Shown here piece by piece: positions 1 through 11,479 of a stretch of 64,000 nucleotides of DNA. Source of the stretch: Syncephalis fuscata (lineage: Eukaryota; Zoopagomycota; Zoopagomycetes; Zoopagales; Piptocephalidaceae); the NCBI GenBank assembly GCA_025786725.1, contig JAHLTZ010000032.1, positions 62,001 through 126,000 of the forward strand, in the 5' to 3' direction. The first letter of the stretch is position 1, and each line of letters begins with the position of its first letter. The translations under genes were made by a program, and so were the position numbers. Below the pieces are notes generated by a model. That model was not told the origin of the DNA. It worked only from the letters and a program-made list of their open reading frames with translations, and searched no databases.

Positions 1-364
1 TTGCCACTGTCGTGACCTATCCATATATTATGGCCAAGGTACGTATGCAATGGAAGCCGTCACGAGAAGAACGCGCTACTGGTCGGGCAGTGCGCTATCG
101 CAGTGCCATCCATGTATTAAAGAAAATCTACGCAACGGATGGACTTCGCGGCTGGTACAATGTGAGTCAATTGCTATATTTGCTCATATTACCAAATAAC
201 TAATAATAATAATAATAATAATGCTTATTGATAAATGATAGGGAATGCAAGCGCAAATTAGCAAGGCTGTATTATCCCAAGCGTTGATGATGATGATTAA
301 GGAGAAGCTAACACTGTATACCATACTTCTTTTTGCGCTATTTCGACGTGGTAACACGGCATAA
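1..364 (+). CDS. ANT1: Peroxisomal adenine nucleotide carrier (Ant1/SLC25A17-like), 3' part only
   Basis: C-terminal part of a mitochondrial-carrier-family protein; the 5' end lies outside the window. Reading runs from base 3 to 161, an intron at 162-241 (GTGAGT...TAG, containing a TAA microsatellite) follows, and the last exon is 242-364. The motif TYPYIMAKVRMQW is a third-repeat carrier signature in which the usual acidic residue is replaced, as in the peroxisomal Ant1/PMP34 group. The segment WYNGMQAQISKAVLSQAL is also typical of that group. These carriers exchange ATP for AMP across the peroxisomal membrane for fatty-acid activation. Assignment to the peroxisomal branch rests on these two motifs; a related carrier is possible. 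Confidence 0.8.
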
Positions 365-516
365 ATATCTTGATGAATATAATAAATGTCTTGTAGACTG
401 CAAATCTATTGATAAAAGTGTTTTTATTTTACAAAAGCTAATATTGCTGTTATTATTATTTCAAAGTGCGCATTTTTTCCATTCGTTTGGTAGCATTGTT
501 TGTTGCAACAGTAATC

Positions 517-1918
517 ATGTCTTCTGACGACGCTTTACCGAAATCACCGGCTCAGAATGCTTCGCCTACGTCAGAAGAAGGCACTAGTCCGCTGTAAGTA
601 GACGACCTGAATTATCAGGTGCAATACTGACTGACATTCAGTTTAGATGTAGTTAATGTACTGCAGCAAAGCGTTGTTGGCGTGCAAAGCTCATTCTCGC
701 AAGTTTATTCGGTAGAGTGGAAGACAAGTTCAAGACGGCCTTTTAGAATATACTAATATTGGCATGGTTGATTCATTGTATAGACACTTGCTATGAGTTT
801 GAAACAAAGCGCTGAGATGGCTCAGTCAATGAATTCTGTAATGGAGCAGTTTATGCAATCTAACTTGAAAATACGCAAGTAAATCAAATACAATAGTATA
901 CAGAGTAGTTGGCAATGGGCTTACTGCTAGTAATATAGATACCAATGTACTGCCTAGGAAACAAGAAATGCATGGGGCACGACTAGTTATAACCATTGTT
1001 AATACAGGCACATTTCCTATTCCAAATCTTTCGCTTTCTTTAAAATTTAAACGTCGTGGTGAAAGTGAGGTAAATAGCGGTAAATAGGCTATTATGGTGA
1101 TTAATTAAACGTGTTGTGCTTTAGTTATTGGATTCTATTGTCGTATCACGTCCAACAATCGATCAAGATTCATCATAGTAGGTATATGTTGTGTTGCTTG
1201 GTTCATTTGATTGATAGATGTAACTATTTAGTAAACCATTTATCTGTTTGGCTAATGAGCCGGTAGAGCCATTTACACTTGTACCGCAACAGAAATTGAC
1301 CGATACAGTTGAGTTGGTGCCTGATCACCTATATCAAGTAGGCAGTAATTTGTTGAGTGATTCCTACATATTGATGTGTGTGTGTATTTATAGCTTAACG
1401 GTATTATCACGGCAACTTTTCCATCTCCAGGTAGTGGTCGTATACTTGAAGTGCAACAAATAACGGGCGTATATCTAGTAGATCAGGTAAATTGAAAAGT
1501 GAATGTAGTTTATTTCTAATTAGACATTAGATGCAAACACGATATCCATTTAATCAAGTAGAAGTAGATTCTAATGCACATGAGGAGCATAGTCGAGATG
1601 TGACACTGCCACTAGAAACATTGCGCAGTCTATTAAATATTCGGCCTTGTGATGGCATTGATAAACAGACCAAGTTTGCATTTACAGTAAGTAGCATGTT
1701 ATTGATTGATGACAATATATTAATCTCTGTAGACAACATTTAATACCAATAATAACATTGGTATTTGTGGACAAGTGGAGGAAATTACAACTGACGGCTA
1801 CAAAGCCAAGTGTAAATTGGCATGGATGATGAATGAAACGGCCACTAGCAATGAATTTGAGCTTATTGATCGAATCGTTGAAGAGTTTGATATGATTCGC
1901 AATAGCCGACATTTATAA
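517..1918 (+). CDS. Unrecognised nine-exon protein (about 305 aa) with beta-rich central region
   Basis: I do not recognise this protein. Nine exons join with consistent phase: 517-593, 672-711, 784-878, 958-1069, 1125-1177, 1232-1337, 1394-1486, 1531-1686 and 1733-1918. The product is about 305 aa. The N terminus is Ser/Pro-rich. A helical stretch follows (MSLKQSAEMAQSMNSVMEQF). Then come alternating hydrophobic segments such as ARLVITIVNTGTFPIPNLSL and LNGIITATFPSPGSGRIL, which suggest an Ig-like or appendage-type beta sandwich. The C terminus is acidic and helical. No signal peptide or membrane segment is seen. It starts about 150 bp after the carrier gene on the same strand. The unbroken chain of phases across eight introns is good evidence for a real gene; function is open. 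Confidence 0.7.
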
Positions 1919-2021
1919 AAATAAACTGATAACAATTACAAATACTATATTTATTGTAAAAGTTGTCGAATGTCAGATTTACTTTTATTCTGCCATTTCT
2001 GTCGTGTTGTTTGCACCTTAT

Positions 2022-2694
2022 TTAGGCGCTTTTTTTGTTCGAAAACACCGACTTTATCGTATCGGCAATAGCCTGTTTGGAGGCACGTCCTGGCTCGATA
2101 CGTATAGCGCGCATCACTCGGCCCATATCTTTAACGGTCGTTGCGTCGACCTCATCAACCGCGCGTTTTACTTCCGTTTCAATTTCCTGTGGTGTTAGTT
2201 GGGCGGGTAAATAGCCTACAAGCATGGTGATTTCTTCCTGTTCTTTCAAAGCCAAATCATCACGATTTGCCGATTTATAAGCGTCGATAGACTCTTGGCG
2301 TTTTTTAATAGATCGTTGTAAGGTGATAATTACACCTGTATCACTAAGTGCTGCTGTGGCTGTTTCATCGTTCGTAGCGTTCTTTTCAGCATAGGTTACC
2401 TCAGTGATAACTGATTTTAACACTGCAACTCGTGGTTTATCTTTAGCACGCATCGCTTGCTTCATATCGTTGCGGATCGTTGCCAATAGACCAGCATTAT
2501 TTGACTGCTGATTTTCTAGCTAGTCTATGAGATTGACAGTAAAAATCATATTATCTCTCGTTCTCACCTTGATGGCAGATAAAGGTCGTTGATAAGCAAC
2601 GTGTTGTGTTTGTTGTTATAGCATTAATATGCTCAGCTGAACGATAAAGCGTCGATGGACGCATAAACAACGCACGACAAATAGTACGATTCAT
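2022..2694 (-). CDS. AIM41: GatB/YqeY-domain mitochondrial protein (Aim41-like)
   Basis: Two exons, 2568-2694 and 2022-2515, with a 52-nt intron, give 206 aa. The first exon encodes an Arg/Ser/Thr-rich presequence without acidic clusters, as expected for mitochondrial import. The body is a YqeY domain with the family hallmarks IRNDMKQAMRAKD, LVGYLPAQL and DMGRVM near the expected positions; typical YqeY proteins are about 150 aa. YqeY is related to the tail of the amidotransferase subunit GatB and probably contacts tRNA, but its role is not settled. It is convergent with the upstream gene. Start chosen at the first Met of the presequence; the next exon opens after CTAG, the only acceptor that keeps the frame open. 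Confidence 0.87.
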
Positions 2695-3889
2695 GATAAA
2701 TATAAAATAATGGGTGAAATCGGAAGAAAATAAAAAATGCGTCACAACTGTAATTGGTTTTATTAACATACTAAATACCATTTATAGTTCTACTATTTTA
2801 TGGTATAATAAAATTGATATTGATTTATTTAAATAATAAAGCGATGAACAATAAACAAGCGAACATTATGCAAACTAGTAACAGCATTGTATACTGATAC
2901 TAATGTGATATTATACTGGCTGAATCATGATAATAGTTTTCGTAATGCTTATGGTATACTTGCAAATATATAGAATTGACTACTTACAAACATGTATAAT
3001 TGCAAGGCTTATATATTGCATTTTGTTTGAATTACAATACTGCTCCAAGCGCATTGGCATATACCACTAGTTTATGTTTATGAATACAATGTTTATAAAT
3101 TGGCTATAAAAACAAATTGTATAATAATCTAGCCTATATACAGAATATTTTTTAATAAATATACACTATTGAGTTTAATGAATAAGTAGCAACATAATGA
3201 TAGAGGCACTAAACATATGCCAAAATGATAAAGCGCTGATTTGTGGACCCGAATAAATAAAATAAAATGATTTGTATGTTTAATCATTATAGTCAACAGT
3301 TTTACATAGTTGAATTAAACATTTATTTTATTAAACGTGAAGCTAAGTAATAAGTAATATGGATCAGCAAATTATTATAGCTTATTGTAAATCTACTATA
3401 ACATATATCTCCTTGTTGTAGATTGACTATGTTTCTATTCAAACTGCTGTTTGTTCGTCGCTAGCTCTATTATTTGTACAACTCGACCAATCATTTGCTT
3501 GCCATATGGTTTCTTAATATGGCAATCGGTGTTTATACACATGTGCGCTGATTCGCCAATGAAGCCAGCTCAATACCCATCAGAATTAGTACACTCGTAC
3601 TATTATCCCCTGTAGGCCTTCAATGGATAACGAGTCCATGTGCGTGTCTGCAACTATTGCAGTTCCTACTTAACGGCCAGCCAATGCTATTGATGTATTC
3701 TATGGACCACCACAGCAGCAGCTTCCTATATTAATGTGGCCTTGGCCACTTCCCATCTCATTCTAACACTACTCTACTCTTTCTCCTACCGTGTTGTTAC
3801 TTGTCCGTCAGTTCTCCATAGTCTGAACTTTTCGGCCACCTCCCCTATAAACACTTTATCAATATCTTTTCTTATACTTTCTAGTCAAT
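2695..3889. promoter_or_regulatory. Divergent intergenic region and alpha-tubulin promoter
   Basis: No gene is seen. The proximal 200 bases before the tubulin start (about 3690-3889) are pyrimidine-rich on the + strand (CT/CC runs) with a TATA-like CTATAAACAC about 45 bases upstream of the ATG. The rest is AT-rich without recognisable motifs. Confidence 0.35.
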
Positions 3890-5251
3890 ATGCGTGAATG
3901 TATCTCCCTCCACGTTGGTCAAGCCGGTGTCCAGATCGGTAATGCCTGCTGGGAGTTGTACTGCTTGGAGCACGGTATTGCTCCTAATGGTGAGCGCAGC
4001 GATGTAGACAGCACCGTTGGCTCCCACAACGACAAGTCGTTCAGCACTTTCTTCAGCGAGACCGGCGCTGGCAAGTATGTGCCACGCTCTGTCATGATTG
4101 ACTTGGAACCAGCTGTCGTCGACGAGATCCGTACCGGCAGTTACCGCCAGCTCTTCCATCCAGAGCAATTGATCAGTGGCAAGGAAGATGCCGCTAACAA
4201 CTACGCTCGTGGTCACTACACCATCGGCAAAGAGTTGGTCGAGTCGGTCGTTGACCGCATTCGCAAGCTTGCTGACAACTGCTCTGGTCTTCAAGGCTTC
4301 TTGCTCTTCCACTCGTTCGGTGGTGGTACCGGTTCCGGTTTGGGCGCTCTTTTGATGGAACGTCTTAGCAAGGACTATGGCAAGAAGACCAAGCTTGAAT
4401 TCGCCGTCTACCCAGCTCCAGAGATGTCGACTGCCGTTGTTGAGCCATATAACTCAATTCTTACCACCCACACCACATTGGAACACGTTGACTGCTCCTT
4501 CATGGTCGATAACGAGGCCATCTACAATCTATGCAAGACCAACTTGCACGTTGAGCGCCCAACCTACGTCAACTTGAATCGCTTGATTGCTCAAGTTGTG
4601 TCATCAGTCACTGCTTCCCTTCGTTTCGACGGTTCGCTCAACGTCGATTTGAACGAATTCCAGACTAACTTGGTGCCATACCCACGTATCCATTTCCCAT
4701 TGGCTACCTACGCTCCAATTATCTCTGCTGACCGTGTCAACCACGAACAATCCAACGTTCAAGACATTACTTTGGCTTGTTTCGAGAACAAGAACCAGAT
4801 GGTCAAATGTAACCCAGACAAGGGCAAGTACATGGCCTGCTGTCTATTGTACCGTGGTGATGTTGTGCCCAAGGATGCCACCGCCGCCATCGTCAAGGTC
4901 AAGGGATTGTCCACTGTCCAGCTGGTCGACTGGTGCCCAACCGGTTTCAAGGTCGGTATCAACTACCAGAAGCCAACTGTCATCCCAAGCGGTGACTTGG
5001 CTCCAGTTGACCGTGCCGTCTGTATGTTGGCCAACACCACCGCCATTGGTGAAGCCTGGCAACGTTTGGACCACAAGTTCGACTTGATGTATGCCAAGCG
5101 TGCCTTCGTCCACTGGTATGTCGGTGAAGGTATGGAAGAAGGTGAATTCAGCGAAGCTCGTGAAGATTTGGCTGCTTTGGAGAAGGATTACGAGGAAGTT
5201 GCTCTCGAGAGCGCTCCCGATGATGATGAGCCTTTGGATGAGGAATACTAA
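3890..5251 (+). CDS. TUB1: Alpha-tubulin
   Basis: Intronless 453-aa alpha-tubulin, essentially full length. It opens with [18 protein letters not shown] and carries the GTP-binding glycine loop GGGTGSG. The catalytic Glu that activates GTP hydrolysis in the partner beta-subunit is present ([14 protein letters not shown]). The C-terminal tail is acidic and ends in EEY, so detyrosination is possible. It polymerises with beta-tubulin into microtubules. The loop that carries the acetylated Lys40 in animals is two residues longer here and has no Lys at that place ([11 protein letters not shown]), as in many non-flagellated fungi. Codon use is biased to GGT, AAG, GTC and TTG, in contrast to neighbouring genes, which fits high expression. 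Confidence 0.98.
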   Translation: MRECISLHVGQAGVQIGNACWELYCLEHGIAPNGERSDVDSTVGSHNDKSFSTFFSETGAGKYVPRSVMIDLEPAVVDEIRTGSYRQLFHPEQLISGKEDAANNYARGHYTIGKELVESVVDRIRKLADNCSGLQGFLLFHSFGGGTGSGLGALLMERLSKDYGKKTKLEFAVYPAPEMSTAVVEPYNSILTTHTTLEHVDCSFMVDNEAIYNLCKTNLHVERPTYVNLNRLIAQVVSSVTASLRFDGSLNVDLNEFQTNLVPYPRIHFPLATYAPIISADRVNHEQSNVQDITLACFENKNQMVKCNPDKGKYMACCLLYRGDVVPKDATAAIVKVKGLSTVQLVDWCPTGFKVGINYQKPTVIPSGDLAPVDRAVCMLANTTAIGEAWQRLDHKFDLMYAKRAFVHWYVGEGMEEGEFSEAREDLAALEKDYEEVALESAPDDDEPLDEEY

Positions 5252-5499
5252 ACGGATTATGTGTGTATAGACGTGTATTCGCCTATATTATACAAGTCTT
5301 AGTACTAATAAACGGTTGCTACTGCTTTTACAAATTAATTACCAACGTTTAAATACTTGTAAATGATTAATTAACATTTAATTTATTTACAATGCTATAA
5401 TTCTGTGAATAATCGTTCAATTGCTGTTTTATTGTCAATATTTATTGTGATTTAAGAATAGATACAGACTAAATTATATAGCTAACTATTTCATTTTAT

Positions 5500-7318
5500 T
5501 CAAAGCAACTCCAAGATGGTCTGAGCTATACTGGGTTGCATAATGAATTGGGCGTGAATTGCTTTTGGTAGTATTGAATATGAAATGTTGTTATCTTTCA
5601 GATAGCTGGACAACTTGTACGAATTAATAATACCATCATGTTCAGCAAGAATAACATGCGAATCTTTGCGTAAATTTTGTGGTAATAAGATGTTTTCATA
5701 CCTAATTTTGTATATCAATCACAATAGTTTATAATAAAGTTTAGCAAATAGTTTGTATCATAACATTAATTATTTACCACCAGAAATGACGACTTAAAGT
5801 CAGTGCTATGCCGTGTTCGCTACTTATGACGCAGCGCAGTAGCTGTAATAGCCAGTCGGACGGCGATCGGTACAGTGCATTGTGTATAAGTTCAGGCTCC
5901 CATAGCTGGAAGCAAACGGGATCTATAAGTATGGTGCGTTGTAAATAGCGATGCGAATCATCAAGATTCGACATCCACGCACAAACAATTGTACCAAACG
6001 AGTGGCCCATCCAAATGGCCGGCGGCAATTGATGTTGATCAAAAATGCGACATACAGTTTGAACAATTTGCAGTCGACTTGGTATGGAAAGACGAGGCCA
6101 GCGATAGGTCAAATGGTCTAGATGCAATAGAACTAAAGGACGGTCACGGCCGTGACGGCGACAAAGTTGCCAAAAGAATCTCAAATAAGGTGTCAAGCCT
6201 ACATTCGATGTAAGCGATTATAGTTGTTGTATTACTATCTGCTATAAAGTTACCTAAAGATAGACCATGAACAAATACAATGGGCGTAGTTTGTTGTGAC
6301 AGTGATTCATCGCCTGGATTACGATACCAATAAATAAGATGATCAGTTTTTTCTTTACGAAATCCCAATGCTTTTAGGCATAGCGTAGTAAACCATTGAC
6401 CAATATGAATAAGCTAATAACAATAGCAATAGGAATGATAAAGTAATAATTGTAATTGTAATATTAAAGGTAGATTAGCTTTAGTTTATACTAATTTACT
6501 AGACAACTTACCACATAGACCATTAATGGTCGAGGAAATATGCGCACTGGATCAAATGTTAATCTCATGCATTTTACATCATTTGCCCGACCTATTTCAG
6601 TGGCAAATGGCACATCCTCCTGTATATCGTCAAGCATTTTGTGCAGCTCGGTTGTTTCACCTGCCGATAGTGAGTCAGGCTCTTGGTTATAAAAGGCCCA
6701 AGCTAGCCACTCGAGTGCGTTATCACGTCGCACCTGATGTAGCTGACTATTAAGAAACCAGCCCTGCACCAGAGTTTCCCCATTGTTCTTTGCGTATGAT
6801 CGTGTATGATTGAACAATTGATGACGATACGTCGGTGAAAAAAATGGCGCCTCTATTTCAGGCCGAGTCATTTGACTACGGCGGATTAATAAGTATTGAT
6901 AGGCGTAGAAAAGAAGTTCAAGATTAAACCAACTCCATAATAGTAGAAATGAAAGGCGACGTGTTGGATAATCGGCCGTGTTTTGCGCACGAATGTCATC
7001 GGTTATCCATTGCCATGTAAATAGCAAAGCAAAACCAATAATAATTAGATTTAGGCCATAGATTGTATACATCAATCCGGTGACTAGACTATACGCAAAT
7101 CCTTCTTGCCACAACCACTTGATCGTTAAAAGTAACGAGGTATGCCAAGAAGGCCATGATTGCTGTGATGATTGCTGGTTTATCGGCAATGCCTCCTTTG
7201 GCAATGTTGGAGACGATGACAGTGGCGTCTCATAAGTTTTAACTAGTTTGTCTAAAATACTAGCTTGATCCATCGTAGTTTGTACATCCTGGGGAAGGGT
7301 GCTTGTTTCGGCTGACAT
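5500..7318 (-). CDS. Membrane-anchored alpha/beta hydrolase (fungal family)
   Basis: Four exons (6512-7318, 6254-6413, 5778-6198, 5500-5701) join in phase to give 529 aa. The N-terminal half has two or three hydrophobic segments and then a helical region containing DNALEWLAWAFYNQ, a landmark of a fungal family of membrane alpha/beta hydrolases. The catalytic half carries the oxyanion-type HGLSLG, the nucleophile elbow GHSFG, and a late Asp and His (AEHDGI; AIHAQF) fitting a Ser-Asp-His triad. It is probably a lipase or esterase at an endomembrane; the substrate is unknown. The start is the Met of MSAETSTLPQ; an in-frame Met 22 codons upstream would add a hydrophobic leader and cannot be excluded. 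Confidence 0.83.
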
Positions 7319-7721
7319 GATTATAAAATAGTGTATGATATGTAGTAATAAGCAAAGAAAAGAAGTGGCGATTGTGTTTGTCACCTTGTATTTTTAGGGA
7401 TTTTATATCATTGACTGCTATGCCCCCCAATATAAACGAAGCAAGAATTGTGCTGCAGTTAAAGATTTAGGCACGTGCTCATACATACCTCCTATTACAC
7501 ACCATATTAATCGTAATGAAGTCAAAAGTGATTATAATGCAGAACAGCATTTGAATTCACATATTTATAATATTATTAATGATTTCTAATTCCAACATTA
7601 CTTCATTGTTACTTAAAATAAAAAATCAATTTAAACACCTGAATAGACACAATGGATTGCAGAATGTTAGAACAAAAAGTATTGCTTTAAATAAAGTACA
7701 TCGTTTATTATTTGGTCAGAA

Positions 7722-8310
7722 TTATTGATTAATATATATTATAACCGTAAAGAAGAAAAGTGACGTACAATTTGCTGCATCAATGGTCGACAAATAAACT
7801 GTGCCTACCAAGTTGATACCAAGAATGCTCAAGACAATGGTGAACATCAGAAACGCTAGTCGCCCTACCTTTTGTCGCCATAGATGAGTATCTTGCATTG
7901 CAAATCTGCCCAAATGCAACAGTAGAAGATTGGAAGATAGAAAAGACCATTCAGACGCAAGGAAACCACGCTGTACGTAGTAGCAACAGTAATGAATGTG
8001 GAACGATATGAAATCGCGATCAATGGCTTCTAGTAATATTCAAGCAATCTTTCTACACATAGCCAGCAGCAATAATGATAGGCCTTAAATGTTTCAAAGA
8101 AATTAAATAGTATGTTGCATTCTTTATTTAAATGCTTAAAATTATTATTGATACAATGTTCTGTTACATATAATCAATTTTATTTTATGGAAATAATAAT
8201 GTTATTATATTACATTAATATTTATTGTAATATCTCATTTAAACACAGTTTAATCCAATCAACTCGTCAACTATTTAAATCGTTACAATTGCTTGCGCAA
8301 AAAAATTTGC
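7722..8310 (-). mobile_element. Dispersed TIR-element copy with captured coding fragment (5' decayed)
   Basis: The reverse complement of 7890-8310 matches the dispersed element seen at 22926, 34640, 48171 and 56113; shared stretches include the TGCAAAT/GCCCAAATGCAACAG block and the flank GTAGAAGATTGGAAGATAG. The adjoining 7766-7890 segment, read on the minus strand, encodes LAFLMFTIVLSILGINLVG and is nearly identical to 23250-23378 inside another copy. It is therefore an internal part or captured exon of the element, not a free gene. The rest of 7319-8670 is AT-rich with nothing else recognisable. Confidence 0.6.
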
Positions 8311-8670
8311 AGCCCATGAGGGAATTAAGGTAAATATCAATCAGTCATGACATCATACTACCTAATAAATAAATGCATAATTATAAGATGTGATGGTTAT
8401 ATTAATGAGATAGATAAAGACAGTATTATTAAAAGCTCATAGATACAAAAAAAACAATTGCAATTGATAAGCATAACAAAAACATTTTGTAGTAATTTTG
8501 TTTTATTTTTAATAATAATAATAATGACTAATCGAATGATAAATGTATTTAAATATGGCAATAGTAGCTCATTTCGATAATTCAGTATTAGAGAATCATT
8601 AATGATTGATCGGATAAAACAATGAGTGGCTCTTTCCCCTTTACTTCTATATCACAATATTCATTATAAT

Positions 8671-10587
8671 TTATTCCTGCATAACCATTGCTTCCGATGG
8701 GTTGCTTCCGCGCCATCGTTTACCAATAGCCCCTTGCGATAATGATGTGGATGTGCCGGAGGAGTGGTCGGAATTCTTGCCATCTAATTTACCGGCTGAT
8801 ACCAAATTAAAGGCTTGTTCAAAGTAGTGGTTGGGATGTGTAATTGTTTCTACCGAGCCGGCAGTAGCAGCTATTCTGCCTTGTTGTCGCGCACGTGCTA
8901 ACTGAGTAATCTCAAACAGTTTGGTGCATGCCACTTGGTAATGTCCGCCAGTAACCAATTGAATCATTTCCTGTATTTCAGTCTCATCCACTCCAGTAGA
9001 TAAGAGTTCACGTCGTAGATTGTCGGTGAAAAGTGTCTAAATGGACATCCGTGATGGTCCCCTGTTCCTGGCTGGCTACCGGTAATAATACGAGCACAGC
9101 TATAAGGTGTGTAATCTGCTCGTTTGCCTTCCATGCCATAATTGTGTCGAATGTTATAGACATATTTCTTTTGGAATTCATCGTCTGTTGCTTTGTAGAA
9201 TGATCGGCGCCAATACACAATGCTTTCTTCCATTGGTAGGCCAATGCCCTGGATTTACAGGATTAAGTTTACTGTTGCATGCTTTAATTGCTGGCATTTA
9301 CCTTTAAAAATAGACCAAATTGCATACGACCGCCATGTTTCATATGGCCATCTGTGCGCAATAAATTATTCAAATGGCTCATACACAATGGGAATAATGC
9401 TGATAATGGTTCAACGTCGTCAGCAGTGATCTTGCCGGCTACAGCACCTGTGGTGTATTCTTTGCCGGTATTCTGTCGACTGATATTTAATAAACGGGTA
9501 ACAACCGTTCATCTTCATCCATACGTGGTAAAGCTTTGGCACACATCTAAAACAATGATATGTAAATGTATACAAATGATGTTTACCAAGTAACTATTTA
9601 CCTCCAGCGATGCTGTCAGTCTACGTTTAAACTCGCTAATCACTAGTGCTATTTGCTCCATGGCTGGGACGTAAGCATAGCCGTTACGTAAATAGACACG
9701 GCGTTGCTGCACTAGATCCAACGCATCTTCAAAATTGACCTATCGATTACAGCATGGCGTTGTTTATTAGTCTATCGGCTATATCTGATCACAAACTTAC
9801 TTCAAGAAATACTTCGCTGTCAAAATTAAAGTTGGGGATATGTGTGTAGGAGGCGATTAATTCAGCTTTCATTGCATCCTTTTCATCTTTACTAAGCTGT
9901 TCAACTCGATATCAGAACGTTGTTATCATAGAATATGTACTGCTTACCTGCTTATGGCCTAGATTTAGGCCTGATAAAAATCGTTGCTTTTCCGTAGAAT
10001 CCGCCGCGCCAAACGGTGTCTAGACAGCCAATTGTGTTAGAGAATGGCAAATGACTAGTAATTCGTCAGTATGAATACTTACTTAAATAACGCACATTCA
10101 TATCGAATAAACCAGTTACGTAAATCTTCGCTAAACAATACGCTATCAAAATGCTTTACTAGACAATAGACGATCTACTTACGTTCGGCAATAAGCAAGT
10201 CGAAGAATAAAATGTGAGATATGGTCTTTGCGACGCTCATCGTGCCGAATGGCCATAGAACCAGCGGAAACAGAGAGACACATACGCTCGCGACAAACAG
10301 CCTCAACCTGCTTGAACACCTCGGCATCATCGCGGCTGCGTAGCTGTGCAGCCTCTATTGCCTTTAACACTACTTAGCTGTTAGTCTAATAACGAATCTG
10401 TAGTAATAAATACTGTACCTTGCAAACGATCCAAAGCGAATTGTTCGAATTCCTCAATGCTAATTTCAAGCATTGGCGCCTTTTGATAAAAATTCAAGCG
10501 CGTTGGATAGTCTGAATCTATTGCAACCTCGCCATGGCTCGATAGCCCTCGCGGCCCACGCTGCTTGCTGTTTTTATTTAAAAACAT
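8671..10587 (-). CDS. PRI2: DNA primase large subunit, three frame breaks
   Basis: Exons at 10419-10587, 10183-10369, 10083-10130, 9948-10019, 9801-9896, 9602-9739, 9302-9546 and 8671-9248 give about 511 aa if one base is restored in each of three exons. Pri2 joins the catalytic subunit Pri1 to make RNA primers within the Pol alpha complex. N-terminal landmarks are [15 protein letters not shown] and [14 protein letters not shown]. The C-terminal Fe-S domain keeps all four ligand cysteines ([30 protein letters not shown]). Breaks lie near 10012 (TTT in the sense strand), 9487 (TTT) and 9026 (TTTT); after each, reading resumes in the -1 frame, and exon lengths agree with one missing base each. 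A possible extra first exon lies at 10804-10858. Assembly error is favoured, as every conserved block is intact. Confidence 0.88.
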
Positions 10588-11479
10588 TATTGTATGTGCA
10601 AGGGAAACATGGGCTAATAAAAACACGAATAAAAAAATAGGTAAAAATTGTTTTTGGACAATTTATTAGCAACTTAACGCGACTGGTGTTACATGACGAC
10701 ATTTAATAACATTTGCTCTATTGAACGTAGATGTACACAGAATAACGATAATGATAATAAATATACGATACTGAATTAATGGCTAATGATTGATGCCACT
10801 TACCGCCTAGTTTCATGTTTAAATGTGGATAAACGGTACATTTATTAGAACTTGACATGAGAGTAAACTAAATGGCAGCTGTCAAATGGTCTTGGTTTTT
10901 CTAAATGTATACTTAAAACGTATTGAACTAGCAGACTAGTTGCACTGCAAGCGCTAATGTCTTGGAAACACCGGATAGTAGTAGTTGTCGCCATTAATAT
11001 CATACTCTTAAAAAATATTTGCAGGAGTAAAGGGATGACTAAGAGAACGATGGATCAGAGTTGACATAGCCTCTACTATTCCTAGACTATCACAGAGCCT
11101 GCAGGGATGGTGCAAATGACGACAATGAAAAGCTTTATTGCGCTATTAATTTGTTAAACAAACAGCTCAAATAAAAAATAGAGCAAATAGTAATGTGTAT
11201 TTGATAAAAAATATAGCTCCACAAAGAAGATGCTATAGCGTGTAAAATAAATAAATTAATGTATAACATAAAATAAAGAAATTACAATTTGAGATGAAAT
11301 ACACTAGTTTACTAACTGAATTGCGAATGAAAGAAATATACCGCAATTAAGTTGGTCGTTTAATTTAGGCCATTCAGCACCAATGGCGAAAAGGGTAATT
11401 TTTGTTTAAACAGTATTACAGCCAATGCTGTAGCCTCTGCTTAGACCAAAGGCAGACTCTTTCTTTTACAACTATATCG
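10588..11479. other. Intergenic between divergent PRI2 and ketopantoate reductase
   Basis: AT-rich. A short stretch near 10690-10730 (ACATTTAATAACATTTGCTC) resembles the start of the dispersed repeat found at 19284 and 33950. No gene seen apart from the possible PRI2 first exon at 10804-10858. Confidence 0.4.

Noticed and set aside
3881-4312. 143-codon open frame opposite alpha-tubulin
   Set aside because: Antisense shadow produced by tubulin codon bias.
8964-9233. A 41-nt intron (GTGAAC...CAG) to explain the 9026 break in PRI2
   Set aside because: It would delete a stretch ([18 protein letters not shown]) that fits the family; one missing base explains the data better.
9008-9244. Alternative frame within PRI2 as a separate small protein
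   Set aside because: The other frame carries the conserved Fe-S domain; this one has no match.
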